A stretch of DNA of 64,000 nucleotides from Deltaproteobacteria bacterium. GTDB lineage: Bacteria > Desulfobacterota > DSM-4660 > Desulfatiglandales > Desulfatiglandaceae. The DNA is taken from NCBI GenBank assembly GCA_021737785.1, contig JAIPDI010000010.1:1-64000 (forward strand), in the 5' to 3' direction. Shown piece after piece: positions 34,320 through 43,391 of the stretch. Within the stretch, counting starts at the first letter, position 1. Every line of letters begins with the position of its first letter. Both the position numbers and the translations under genes were made by a program. The notes under the pieces were generated by a model, which was not told where the DNA came from, made no database searches, and saw only the letters and a program-made list of their open reading frames with translations.

Positions 34320-36353
34320 TCAAGACCGGTCATAATGACTGAACTGCATGGTGAAGGTGCCTCTTCCGTGGGTGACCGAACGAAGGGCCGTGGAATATCC
34401 GAACATCTTGGACAGGGGCACACTCGCGGTCAGGACCTGGATCACGCCGGTACTGGAGATCTGCTCGATCTTTCCCTGCCTGGCATTGAGATCGCCGATC
34501 ACCTCGCCGGTGAATTCCTCCGGCGCCAGTACCTCGGTTTTCATGATGGGCTCTAAAAGGACAGGCTCGCCTTTCTGAAATGCACTCCTGAAGCCCATGT
34601 TGGCAGCCGCCTTAAAGGCCATCACATCGGTGAGATTCTCCTTTATCTGAACGCCCAGCAGCGTGGTTTGAACATCGCATACCGGATACCCCAGCAGGGT
34701 CCCCCCGGCCTGGGCCTCGGCAATACCGTTGCTGATGGCCTCCACAAAGGCCTCTGTGAGCATCGGATCGTCGCACTGGTTGACAAACAGATTTCCGGTT
34801 CCCCTCGGCAAGGGGGATATGCGGATCCGAATGCCTGCAAAATGCTCCTGACCCGCCAGTTCTCTCTTAAAGAGGTTTTCCTCTTCCACCGGCACGGTGA
34901 TGGTCTCCCTGTATACGACCTGGGGTTTGCCCTGATTCACGGGAACCAGATATTCCCGTTTAAGCCTTCCCACAATGATCTCTATGTGCAATTCACCCAT
35001 TCCGGAAATGAGTGTCTGGCCGGTCTCTTCATCGATCCTGAACTTGAATGTGGGATCCTCATCCGACAGCTTTTCCAAGGCATCCAGAAGCCTGTCATGA
35101 TCCTGTACGCCCTTGGGCTCCACAGCCACACTGATCACCGGCTCATTGAACTGGATCGTCTCCAGCAGGATGGGGTGCGCTTCGTCGCACAGGGTATCGC
35201 CGGTGCTCGTGAGCTTGAGGCCCATTGCCGCAACAATATCCCCTGCAGAGGCCTCTCCGATCCGTTCCCGCTTATTGGAATGCATCTTCAGCAAGCGTGC
35301 GGGCTTTTCAGTAAGACCCCTCCCCGGATTGTAGACCGGACTCCCGGCCGCTATTGTGCCCGAATAGACCCGCAAGTACGTCATCTTTCTCCCCTGGTCC
35401 ATCATGACCTTGAAGGCGAGGGCGGAAAAAGGTCCCTTGGCCTTTGGGGGCCGGGATTCCACTTCCCCTGTCAGAGGATTCATTCCGGTGATGGGTGGAA
35501 CATCCAGGGGTGACGGCAGGTAGTCTACAATCCCGTCAAGAAGGGGCTGGATGCCCTTGTTTCTCAAGGCGGCCCCACAAAAGACCGGGACCAGTTTCAT
35601 GTGGGTAACGGCCTTACGAATGGCCGCTTTGAGTTCCTTAACCTGGACCTCCTCTTCCGCCAGATACCGCTCCATAATGAGATCGTCCTTATCCGCCAGT
35701 GTCTCCAGAAGCAGATCTCTGTAACGGTCAGCCTCCGCGGCCATTTCCTCCGGTATCGGCACCATAGCCAATCTCGCACCCAGAGAATCGTCTTCCCAGA
35801 GGATAGCTTTCATGTTGACAAGATCGATCACTCCCTTAAAACTGTCTTCCACCCCCCAGGGCAACTGCAGAACCAGGGGAACCGCGGCCAGTCGGTCCTT
35901 GATCATCTGGACGGCCCTGAAAAAATCCGCGCCGATCCGGTCCAGCTTGTTGACGAAGGCAATCTTGGGGACCTTGTATCTATCGGCCTGATGCCACACC
36001 GTCTCAGATTGCGGTTCCACGCCCCCCACTGCGCAGAAGACGCCGATGGCCCCGTCCAATACCCGGAGGGAACGCTCCACCTCAATGGTAAAATCCACAT
36101 GACCGGGGGTATCGATGATGTTGATGGTATGCCCCAGCCATTCGCATGATGTTACGGCAGAGGTGATGGTGATGCCCCGTTCCCTCTCTTCCACCATCCA
36201 GTCCATGGTGGCCTCGCCGTTGTGGACCTCGCCCATCTTGTGAACACGGCCCGAGTAGAAAAGGACACGCTCCGTCACCGTGGTCTTGCCCGCATCGATG
36301 TGCGCAATGATTCCGATGTTTCGAGTATTATTTAGGGATGGACCTTTTGCCAT
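34320..36353 (-). CDS. fusA: Elongation factor G, non-str-operon copy
   Basis: A 677-residue translational GTPase. G motifs: HIDAGKTT (G1), RGITITSAV (G2), DTPGHVDF (G3), NKLD (G4). Domains II-V follow, with [11 protein letters not shown] in domain III and the SHYDRS C-terminus. It catalyses ribosome translocation or, as some second copies do, recycling. It is not next to tuf or ribosomal genes, and its GTPase region differs from the canonical sequence ([20 protein letters not shown]), so it may be an EF-G2-type paralogue. Its 3' end is 16 bases from the convergent gspB. No strong RBS precedes the ATG. Confidence 0.93.
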   Translation of the reverse strand: MAKGPSLNNTRNIGIIAHIDAGKTTVTERVLFYSGRVHKMGEVHNGEATMDWMVEERERGITITSAVTSCEWLGHTINIIDTPGHVDFTIEVERSLRVLDGAIGVFCAVGGVEPQSETVWHQADRYKVPKIAFVNKLDRIGADFFRAVQMIKDRLAAVPLVLQLPWGVEDSFKGVIDLVNMKAILWEDDSLGARLAMVPIPEEMAAEADRYRDLLLETLADKDDLIMERYLAEEEVQVKELKAAIRKAVTHMKLVPVFCGAALRNKGIQPLLDGIVDYLPSPLDVPPITGMNPLTGEVESRPPKAKGPFSALAFKVMMDQGRKMTYLRVYSGTIAAGSPVYNPGRGLTEKPARLLKMHSNKRERIGEASAGDIVAAMGLKLTSTGDTLCDEAHPILLETIQFNEPVISVAVEPKGVQDHDRLLDALEKLSDEDPTFKFRIDEETGQTLISGMGELHIEIIVGRLKREYLVPVNQGKPQVVYRETITVPVEEENLFKRELAGQEHFAGIRIRISPLPRGTGNLFVNQCDDPMLTEAFVEAISNGIAEAQAGGTLLGYPVCDVQTTLLGVQIKENLTDVMAFKAAANMGFRSAFQKGEPVLLEPIMKTEVLAPEEFTGEVIGDLNARQGKIEQISSTGVIQVLTASVPLSKMFGYSTALRSVTHGRGTFTMQFSHYDRS

Positions 36354-36419
36354 GATAGATCACTTTTTCTGTTGTCACCATATGGTTGCTCAATTCATAA
36401 AAGCAACTCGGGGTGTCTG

Positions 36420-36537
36420 CAGCAATTCTCATCTTAAGACGGGAGGAAGCGGCTTTCCGGTCCCGCCGGAGCAGGATGGCAGAATGCCGCTCTCAACCGT
36501 TTTGGGACAAAAACAGATATTGTAATGAGAATTGCTG
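36420..36537. repeat. Perfect 13-bp inverted repeats 92 bp apart
   Basis: CAGCAATTCTCAT (36420-36432) and ATGAGAATTGCTG (36525-36537) are exact reverse complements bounding a 92-base GC-richer core (GGGAGGAAGCGGCTTTCCGG and onward). They lie between the divergent fusA and endonuclease III-like genes. They could be the ends of a small non-coding mobile element or a long hairpin in the fusA leader. Confidence 0.6.
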
Positions 36538-36554
36538 ACTTGGCGGTTGCTTTG

Positions 36555-36584
36555 TTGACATGAAGGAAAAATCTAAGGTATCTT
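36555..36584 (+). promoter_or_regulatory. Sigma-70 type promoter of the endonuclease III-like gene
   Basis: TTGACA (36555-36560) and TATCTT (36579-36584) at 18-base spacing, with a predicted start near 36591, about 40 bases before the TTG start codon. Confidence 0.55.
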
Positions 36585-36630
36585 CATTCGCCTGTCAAGC
36601 GATAAGATCTTTATTTCGGGAGAACATGCC

Positions 36631-37341
36631 TTGAAACAGCCACCCTGCCCCGCAAAAGAACCACCGGATCAGCCATTCATCCCCTTCACCCATACGGGTC
36701 GACGGTTGCTGGAGATGTTCCAACTCCTCCTGGCCCATTTCGGTCCTCAGAACTGGTGGCCGGCAGAAACGCCCCTGGAGGTCATGATCGGGGCGATCCT
36801 CACCCAGAATACCAACTGGACAAATGTGGAAAAGGCCATTTCAAATCTCAAGGGCAAGGGGCTCATCTCCCTCGATCGTCTGGCTTCTCTGCCGACAGCG
36901 GAACTGGCTCAGGAAATCCGTCCGGCAGGCTATTATAACATCAAGGCAAAGCGGCTGAAGAATCTGCTCAATTACATCGCCGATCAGTACGACGGAGACC
37001 TGGCATATTTTTTCAATCAGGAGACCGATGCCATCAGAGAGGGGCTGCTCTCCGTCAACGGTGTGGGGCAAGAAACCGCGGACAGCATTGTCCTCTATGC
37101 CGCCAACAGGCCCCTCTTTGTGGTGGACGCCTACACCCACCGGATACTGAGCCGGCACAGCATGGCCCCGGAGGAGGCGACCTACCACGACATACAGTCC
37201 CTCTTTATGGACCATCTCCCCGAAGAGGTATCCCTGTATAACGAGTTTCATGCCCTGATCGTGCTGACCGGAAAGCACTACTGCCGCAAAAACCCGCTCT
37301 GCCCGGAGTGTCCCCTGCACCGATGGGAGGAATCCGAGTAG
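36631..37341 (+). CDS. Endonuclease III-related HhH-GPD DNA glycosylase
   Basis: A 236-residue base-excision repair protein. The helix-hairpin-helix LSVNGVGQETADSIVLYAANRP is followed by FVVDAYTHRIL, containing the catalytic Asp. The C-terminus CRKNPLCPECPL resembles the [4Fe-4S] loop of endonuclease III but shows only three cysteines; the fourth seen in Nth is absent, as in the endonuclease III-related subfamily. Its preferred lesion is unknown. The start is TTG (36631) with GGGAG at good spacing; the ATG at 36625 is closed at once by a stop. Confidence 0.87.
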   Translation: MKQPPCPAKEPPDQPFIPFTHTGRRLLEMFQLLLAHFGPQNWWPAETPLEVMIGAILTQNTNWTNVEKAISNLKGKGLISLDRLASLPTAELAQEIRPAGYYNIKAKRLKNLLNYIADQYDGDLAYFFNQETDAIREGLLSVNGVGQETADSIVLYAANRPLFVVDAYTHRILSRHSMAPEEATYHDIQSLFMDHLPEEVSLYNEFHALIVLTGKHYCRKNPLCPECPLHRWEESE

Positions 37342-37776
37342 ATATCGGCCCCAAAGGCCGGTGTTATATTCCCCGATGCGGCCGGAACCACGACTTGAGA
37401 CGGGCGGGCCAGTAACGTAGACTCCGCACCCTGTTCAACGAATGCCGGGCCGACATGATCTGTTTCTCATTGGGCTGAGTCACGCCATAAACACTTTGAT
37501 TATACAGTTCCACAATCCATGAGATATCATTTCCAAGGGTCGGGAATCGTCTTGCCAGATGAACGCCGTATTCCAGCGGCGTTTCATTGGGGGTACGGGG
37601 CAGCCCGCAAATTTTCAAAAACAATCACAAAAAACCGCCATATCGCAAGAGAGATGCACCAGCGTTTTCAAACGTCTCCATCATTCCCTCAACCGCCCTT
37701 CAAGGGACGGCGGGTTGACAGGACACGGCAAAGGAAATAGGGTAATCCTAAATGGGCATAAACCTGGGGTTGCCAT
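37342..37776. other. Intergenic region with decayed gene fragment
   Basis: About 435 bases between two plus-strand genes. It contains the minus-strand DUF4129-like remnant described separately and CCGCCCTTCAAGGGACGGCGG (37691-37711), a short hairpin. No other gene is supported. Confidence 0.45.
37364..37684 (-). pseudogene. Remnant of a DUF4129-like protein C-terminus
   Basis: The minus strand reads GLPRTPNETPLEYGVHLARR, then ISWIVELYNQSVYG, resembling the C-terminal DUF4129 region of transglutaminase-type membrane proteins. The frame is interrupted by TGA at 37625-37627 after only about 19 codons from an ATG at 37684, and nothing upstream encodes the rest of such a protein. I therefore read it as the tail of a lost gene. 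A short functional protein from the TTG at 37624 cannot be excluded. Confidence 0.45.
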
Positions 37777-38799
37777 ATGTATCTGAAGAGACGATTCGTC
37801 AATCATGAAAGACATTACATCCTCTGCGAATCCTACTGGGATGTGGATTGCTGGAGGTCCCGCCAATTGATGGACCTCGGTCCCGACCCTGAGCAGCACG
37901 TTGTCTATCCTGGGGGCAACAGCTTCTACGTGGACCAGGTCCTGGAAGAGCGGCTTCAGGCCAAGGGGAGCCCTGTTGACAGCGATGCGCTGGAAGCGCT
38001 CTTCATGCCCTTTATCGATCCGAGAATACGCAGGATCGTGGAGATGTTTCAGCGGCCCAAAAACCGCAGCGGCCGCCATTCCCGGCTGAATCGAGATGAA
38101 CTGATGGCGGCGCAGCAAAGGCTCCATCCCTTTGACAAGCGCCGGCTTCACTATCTCCGTTGCGGAAGAGTGGACATCGGGAATCTCGATGCACGGCCTT
38201 GGAAGTTCCTGAACATACTCCTGGATAAGAGCCGTGATGAACTTGAGCACCTCCTTGAAGAGATGGAAAGGGATCTGCCGCCTCACGAGATGGGGGACTA
38301 TATTTATACGGCCCTCCACATGCAGCGTCATTTCAGTCATCTCCTGACCCGGCATCACCCGGCATTCCTGGGGTCGGAGAAACTGGATGCATATCTCCTG
38401 GAAGACCTCTGCCAACTGAACCGGGATCCGGAATTTTTTATGGGAGTAGGGCGTTATGACCCGGATACCCTCCATCCCTATCTCACCAAGTACCTGATCC
38501 TCTATTTTGACAACCCCTTCGATCCGCAGAACATCTGGCAGGAGACCGTCGAGGACTTCATCAGGAAACACCGCTTTCACAGTCCCCCCCGGTCCCGAGC
38601 CCCGGAGTTCATGCCGGAGGTGGAGGCCTGTCGCTGTCTCGGCATCCTGCCCGAGGATTTCAAAAAAATGGACCGGAAGGCCCTGCGTCGCTGTTACCGG
38701 AGGCGTGCCAAAGAAAGCCATCCTGACCAGGGGGGTGATGAAGGGACCTTTATTCAGATCACACAGGCCTATGAACGCCTGCGAACCCTGAAAAGCTGA
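37777..38799 (+). CDS. J-domain protein with novel N-terminal region
   Basis: A 340-residue protein with a C-terminal J domain (about 280-338): CLGILPEDFKKMDRKALRRC, then SHPDQGGDEG with the HPD motif that stimulates Hsp70 ATPase, and QITQAYERLRTL. The N-terminal 270 residues match no family I recognise; they are rich in Arg, His and Asp (RRFVNHERHYILCESYWD, LHPFDKRRLHYLRCGRVDIG) and look soluble. A C-terminal J domain on a large specific N-terminal part suggests a dedicated co-chaperone for one client. No dnaK lies nearby. Confidence 0.85.
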   Translation: MYLKRRFVNHERHYILCESYWDVDCWRSRQLMDLGPDPEQHVVYPGGNSFYVDQVLEERLQAKGSPVDSDALEALFMPFIDPRIRRIVEMFQRPKNRSGRHSRLNRDELMAAQQRLHPFDKRRLHYLRCGRVDIGNLDARPWKFLNILLDKSRDELEHLLEEMERDLPPHEMGDYIYTALHMQRHFSHLLTRHHPAFLGSEKLDAYLLEDLCQLNRDPEFFMGVGRYDPDTLHPYLTKYLILYFDNPFDPQNIWQETVEDFIRKHRFHSPPRSRAPEFMPEVEACRCLGILPEDFKKMDRKALRRCYRRRAKESHPDQGGDEGTFIQITQAYERLRTLKS

Positions 38800-38826
38800 C
38801 CGGCTGTCTCCCTCCTCCTTTTCCCG

Positions 38827-40404
38827 CTACCTTTTTGGGATTTGAGACATGATGTATTCGGCGAGCGCCGTAATGGTCAAACTCGGATTGACCCCCAGAT
38901 TGGCCGGCACAACAGATCCGTCCGCCACGAAAAGATTGGGATAGCCAAAGACCTCGCCGTTCATCCCTGCCACGCCCTTTTTAGGGGATCCGCCCATGCA
39001 ACACCCGCCCAGGATATGGGCGGTGGTGGATGCATTCAAAACCACCTCAGGAAAGGAACTCAGGGGCGTGCCGTTCATTTTGCGGGCCAGGCGACGGGTG
39101 ACCTCGTTGGCGATCGGTATGTAGGCGGGCGACCTGAGCATTCCGGAAGGGACGGTTGAGTTCACGCTTCGCCCGCCCAGCCGCCACCATCTGGGGCGGT
39201 AATCGAGTCTGAGATAGTTTTCATCCGTCTGCATGACCAGGACCACGGTTGTGGTGGAGGCCATCCCCAAGGGCCATAGAAGTCTGATAAACCGGACCGG
39301 ATGTCTGGCCACATTTCCCAGAAATCTCACCGGCCGCGGAACCCTTCCACCCCCGTCGGTCATCAGGGTGAGGAGATTGAGCAGGACATCGGATCCTTTA
39401 TTGTATCGCACCATCTCCACATGGGTGGTGTCGTCCGCATAGATGCCGGAAGTGATGGCGATCTGATCGTTCCAATCCGTTTCAGTATCCCTGGATTTCA
39501 CTCCGAGCAGGGCCTCGGAGTTGGTGCGGACACAGTTGCCAAGCTGATCCGATAGGTCCGGCAGAAACCCTTTCTGCTGAGATATCATCAAAAGCTTGAC
39601 CGAACCCAGGACCCCGGCGCTGAGAATGACGCCCCTGGCCCGATAGGTTCTCACAGAATGGACCGGCCTGGTTGATTTTCTGGCGGATATCTCATACCCA
39701 TTGTTCCAGGGTCTGAGAACGGTCGCTTCGGTCTCGGGAATGATCCGGGCCCCCAGACCTTCGGCCAGGTAGAGATAGTTTTTGTCCAGGGTGTTCTTGG
39801 CGCCTACCGGGCAACCCACCATGCAGGACCCGCAAAACTTGCACCCGGTTCGATCCGGCCCCCTCCCTCCGAAATAGGGATCTGGGACGGTCTGTTCCGG
39901 CGTGCCGAAGAAAATGCCGACATCATTGACATGAAACGTATCCTTACCCCGCAGTTCCATGCCGACCTCCCTGAGGTATCGGTCGGCAATGCCGATCTGA
40001 GGGCTGGGGTTCGCGCCAAGCATCTGTCTCGCTGTTTCATAATGGGGCATCAATCGGGCCTTGCAATCGGGCATGCCCCAGTCCGGTCTCTCAAACACCC
40101 CGTCGGGCGGAACCAGTAACTGGTTGGCATATACCAGACTGCCGCCCCCCACTCCCCCGCCATGCAAGATCATGACATGTTTCAACTGGGTCAGCATCTG
40201 ATAGCCGTAGCACCCCAATCGCGGCAGCCACAGGTATTTCCGTATATTCCAGTTGGTCTCCGGAAAATCCTCCTGCGCCCATCGCTTGCCTTTCTCTAAT
40301 ACGGCGACCCGATATCCCTTTTCAGAAAGACGTAGCGCCGATACGCTTCCGCCGAACCCTGAGCCGATGACGATGAAATCATAATCAAACCCTTGCGTAT
40401 TCAT
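38827..40404 (-). CDS. GMC-family FAD-dependent oxidoreductase (cholesterol-oxidase-like)
   Basis: A 525-residue flavoprotein. FAD-binding motif IVIGSGFGGSVSALRLSEKG at residues 11-30; the second FAD stretch GGGVGGGSLVYANQ; C-terminal GMC block HILGGCCMGGSP and LFVADGSVVPANLGVNPSLT with the conserved NPSLT end. An internal cysteine cluster CKFCGSCMVGCPVGAKNT (near residue 188) is typical of the cholesterol-oxidase-like subgroup and may bind Fe-S. It presumably oxidises an alcohol group of a hydrophobic substrate. The gene stands alone. Confidence 0.88.
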   Translation of the reverse strand: MNTQGFDYDFIVIGSGFGGSVSALRLSEKGYRVAVLEKGKRWAQEDFPETNWNIRKYLWLPRLGCYGYQMLTQLKHVMILHGGGVGGGSLVYANQLLVPPDGVFERPDWGMPDCKARLMPHYETARQMLGANPSPQIGIADRYLREVGMELRGKDTFHVNDVGIFFGTPEQTVPDPYFGGRGPDRTGCKFCGSCMVGCPVGAKNTLDKNYLYLAEGLGARIIPETEATVLRPWNNGYEISARKSTRPVHSVRTYRARGVILSAGVLGSVKLLMISQQKGFLPDLSDQLGNCVRTNSEALLGVKSRDTETDWNDQIAITSGIYADDTTHVEMVRYNKGSDVLLNLLTLMTDGGGRVPRPVRFLGNVARHPVRFIRLLWPLGMASTTTVVLVMQTDENYLRLDYRPRWWRLGGRSVNSTVPSGMLRSPAYIPIANEVTRRLARKMNGTPLSSFPEVVLNASTTAHILGGCCMGGSPKKGVAGMNGEVFGYPNLFVADGSVVPANLGVNPSLTITALAEYIMSQIPKR

Positions 40405-40748
40405 GTCGCCCCGCGCCTCGATTTTCTGTTGATCTGTTGGTCACGAATGGAGGGCCTCTATGGCCCATTCATCCGAACACGCTTGAATGACCGATCATTT
40501 CCAAAGCGGATAACCGCAACCAAAACGGCTGTGTGCTGTCCTGTCATTCCGGCATGCCCTCAGCCGGAATCCAGTCCGCCGTATTTCTGGATTCCGGCCC
40601 AAAACCGTGCCGGAATGACGGAAAGGTAAGTGTGCGATTGAAGGATGGCCATATTTTCTTGGTTTTCATGACAGAAGACCAGGGAATAAGGTGCTGAATT
40701 ACCCGCTCTGACGCTTGCGGTTGAAAAGGGACCTCAGCCCGCAAACGG
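40405..40748. other. Intergenic region with ATTCCGGC repeat
   Basis: About 340 bases between two minus-strand genes. It contains the repeat at 40543-40619. The remainder has no gene and no clear promoter. Confidence 0.5.
40543..40619. repeat. ATTCCGGC-type dispersed palindromic repeat, copy 1
   Basis: GTCATTCCGGCA (40543-40554) is the reverse complement of TGCCGGAATGAC (40608-40619), and inside them GCCGGAATCCAG is inverted by CTGGATTCCGGC. The whole can fold into a long cruciform. The motif CTGGATTCCGGCCTTCG...GGAATGACG is a familiar interspersed repeat in proteobacterial genomes. Confidence 0.7.
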
Positions 40749-42494
40749 TTATATCCCCACCAGGTCCCCTTCTCGAAATCGTGCATATCCCTTTTCGGTC
40801 ATCTTGATGAAGGGGATGGCCGCCGAGGTCAGGGTGCATAAGGTGAGATGGGCGGATTCAAGGCCTGAACCCAGATCCCTCAGAATCTTCTGGAATCTCT
40901 TCAACTCTGAGACCAAGGTTCCTATCTCCATGCCGGACACATATCCCCCCGCCTCACAGGGGATCTCCACAAGGGATGTCCCCTCCTTCACCAGTACGGT
41001 GCCCCCCTGAATCTCGATAACCCGGTTAATGGCCGTGGCAATATCCCGATCGTCGACCCCTATGGCGATAAGCCCGGAGCTATCCCAGCAGAGGCTGGTG
41101 GCTGCGGCCCCTTTTTTCTGCCCCCACCCCCTCACAAAACCGATGAACTTCTCGGAAGCGCCGCTCGCCCTCTCAATGAAGACGCACTTGCAGAGATCGG
41201 TTGCCGGATCTGCCGAGAGTTCCCCATCTACCAGGACCGCCGTTGCCTTCCCCTCCCGGGTAACCAGGCCGCCTTCCTGTATATCGATGGTTCGAACATA
41301 CCCGTTCCCGGCCGAAACCCGTAAGGCTGAAGCGGAGACAGGGGCCACATTCAGCGTCCTCATAAACCGGTCCGGATGGGGGACCCTGGACAGGGGCACG
41401 GTACATCGCCCGGTTTCGGCGACCACACGGCCTTTGGATATGACCAGATCCGGCATCATGATGCCCGGTTCCGGCAGGAGGAGGATGTCGGCCATCCGTC
41501 CCGGGGAGACGCCCCCCACCAGATGATCGATGCCCAGGTGCTCTGCCGGATTGAGGCTCGCCATCTGGACCACCCGCATAAGGTCCAGCCCGAGATCAAC
41601 CGCCTTTTGGATCACATCCACAAAATATCCCCTCTCCACCAGGAGTTCAGGGCTGATCCCGTCCGTCACCAGGCCCACCCGTCGCATGTCCAGCGCATTC
41701 CCTATGGAGGAAATGATTTCGAGGTCGCCCCGGATGTAGCCTTCTCGAACCATCACAAAATAGCCCAGCTCCAGCCGGGACAGGACATCTTCGGTTGAAA
41801 TGGCCTCATGACAGGATACGGCCCCGGCAGCGGCATAGGCGGCAAGTTTTCTGTCAAAGGCCCCGGCGCCGTGCCCCTGAACAGACTTTCCGGCCCGACG
41901 GGTTTCTTGAATGAGTTCCAATACCCGGTTGTCAGGGGTCAGGACGGCCCCCTGCCAATAGGACTCCCCAAGCCCGATGACGAGGTCGGACGTCAGAAGC
42001 CCTCTGGCCTCTTCCCGGGTGATGCACCAGGATCCGGAGGCCGGGCTGAGGGTGATCATTGGCGGTATCAGGCTGTAGATCTTGACCGGCCGGTCGCGGG
42101 TCTGCTCCAGGAAGACCCTGAAGCCTTCGGCCCCCAGGGCAAAGGCATAGCTTTCCGCTTCGGTGATATAGGTGGTCGTCCCCCCCGGGATTGCATGGGC
42201 CAGAAAATCGGTCAGATCAAAGAGGTAGGGTAGATGGGTATGCGCATCGATATACCCGGGGGATATGATTCTCCCATCCGCCTGAATCACCTCAGTATGA
42301 TTCCCGATGCAATAGGAGGCATCCGGCCCCACATAGGCAATCCACTCGTCTTTGACAGCCACGGACCTGTGGGGGAGCATCCGTCCCGTGTAGACGTCCA
42401 GCAGCGTGCCGTCCTGAATCACCATATCGGCCGGTTCATTGCCCAGGGCCGTCTCCACCAGTTTTCGATTGGGAACGTCGGCGGTCATCTTCAT
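40749..42494 (-). CDS. ade: Adenine deaminase
   Basis: A 581-residue amidohydrolase that deaminates adenine to hypoxanthine for purine salvage. Metal-site motif GYIDAHTHL near residue 80-90; GHGAGAF and SCHEAIS further on; SLNPAEHLGIDHLVGGVSPG and the C-terminal Ade-type domain (GGYVSGMEIGTLVSELKRFQ). Length is normal for Ade. It is alone on the minus strand between repeat-bearing intergenic regions. Substrate specificity within the family varies, so other 6-aminopurine or amidohydrolase substrates are possible. Confidence 0.9.
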   Translation of the reverse strand: MKMTADVPNRKLVETALGNEPADMVIQDGTLLDVYTGRMLPHRSVAVKDEWIAYVGPDASYCIGNHTEVIQADGRIISPGYIDAHTHLPYLFDLTDFLAHAIPGGTTTYITEAESYAFALGAEGFRVFLEQTRDRPVKIYSLIPPMITLSPASGSWCITREEARGLLTSDLVIGLGESYWQGAVLTPDNRVLELIQETRRAGKSVQGHGAGAFDRKLAAYAAAGAVSCHEAISTEDVLSRLELGYFVMVREGYIRGDLEIISSIGNALDMRRVGLVTDGISPELLVERGYFVDVIQKAVDLGLDLMRVVQMASLNPAEHLGIDHLVGGVSPGRMADILLLPEPGIMMPDLVISKGRVVAETGRCTVPLSRVPHPDRFMRTLNVAPVSASALRVSAGNGYVRTIDIQEGGLVTREGKATAVLVDGELSADPATDLCKCVFIERASGASEKFIGFVRGWGQKKGAAATSLCWDSSGLIAIGVDDRDIATAINRVIEIQGGTVLVKEGTSLVEIPCEAGGYVSGMEIGTLVSELKRFQKILRDLGSGLESAHLTLCTLTSAAIPFIKMTEKGYARFREGDLVGI

Positions 42495-42868
42495 CTATTT
42501 CGGTCATCCTTTCGCTTGGGTCTGAGATGCAGTCGATCATAGGAGAAACAGTGCCCGGTGTCAAACAGACATAACGATCGGGGTCACAGAATGCCTCTCC
42601 TTGAAGAGATGATGTTCGGTGAATATTCGTTGATAAAGCTCAAGCCGGCCTTGCGGGGGAGATCTTCTGTCTTATCTTGATGCCATCACATACACCTTAA
42701 CCCTGCAACGCAACTTGCCACTCCGTCATTGCGACGAAGGCCGGAATCCAGCCAGAGGGAGATGCAAGATGGCTTATTTTTGGTTCGGTGCTTACGGCAT
42801 GACAGGATGCAAAATAGGGTTATCACGGTAACATTCGTTGTAGGGTTAATATCCTCGGAAAGAACATA
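42495..42868. other. Intergenic region with second ATTCCGGC repeat
   Basis: About 375 bases between divergent genes. Contains the partial repeat at 42723-42751. No gene supported. Confidence 0.5.
42723..42751. repeat. ATTCCGGC-type repeat, copy 2 (half element)
   Basis: Read on the minus strand this is CTGGATTCCGGCCTTCG followed by TCGCAATGACGG, one half of the palindromic element at 40543-40619. The second half is missing or too diverged to recognise. Confidence 0.6.
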
Positions 42869-43294
42869 ATGAGAAAAGATAAAGATCGAACGCCTGTTGC
42901 CCAGGATCTGGTTACAAGGTGCTCCAGATGCGATCTGGAACTGGCGCACGTGGTGGTTTACCACAATCTTGCAGGCATTGTTGACAGGGTAAAATGTAAG
43001 ACCTGCGGGAGCGAGCACAAATACCATCCTGACAAGAAAAAGGCTCCTGCCAGGACCCTCAAACAGAAGAAACGTCCGGTCCCCAAAAAGAAGGATTTAA
43101 CCAGGGACTTTGCGAACCTGGCTGAAAAGTTCAAGGAAAAGCCATCAATAGCGTACAGCATATCGGCATCGTTTGAGCCGGACGATGTGATCGACCACAA
43201 GACCTTTGGAAGGGGGATCGTGACAAGTGTCTCCCATGAAAAGATGGAGGTCGTTTTTTTCGAAGGACCCCGCATCCTTGCATGCAACCGGTAG
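42869..43294 (+). CDS. Small zinc-ribbon-like protein of unknown function
   Basis: A 141-residue protein. Residues 18-21 (CSRC) and 43-46 (CKTC) form two CxxC knuckles, a probable zinc ribbon. A lysine-rich linker (PDKKKAPARTLKQKKRPVPK) follows. The C-terminal part ISASFEPDDVIDHKTFGRG, then VEVVFFEGPRILACN-like sequence, resembles the small barrel found at the end of UvrD/PcrA-type helicases that contacts RNA polymerase. I infer nucleic-acid or RNA-polymerase binding, without proof. No strong Shine-Dalgarno is visible; GGAAAG lies about ten bases upstream. Confidence 0.7.
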   Translation: MRKDKDRTPVAQDLVTRCSRCDLELAHVVVYHNLAGIVDRVKCKTCGSEHKYHPDKKKAPARTLKQKKRPVPKKKDLTRDFANLAEKFKEKPSIAYSISASFEPDDVIDHKTFGRGIVTSVSHEKMEVVFFEGPRILACNR

Positions 43295-43391
43295 AAAACA
43301 TATCCCTTATTTGGGCAGCCCCCACGGTTGATCTTTCAACCAAATAACCTCATCCCCGGTGTGTTCGCAAATACACGGGAATGGGTTTTAT

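Noticed and set aside
37625-37627. In-frame TGA in the DUF4129-like remnant read as selenocysteine
   Set aside because: The family has no conserved Cys there, the frame upstream is only 19 codons, and the rest of the protein is missing; decay explains it better.
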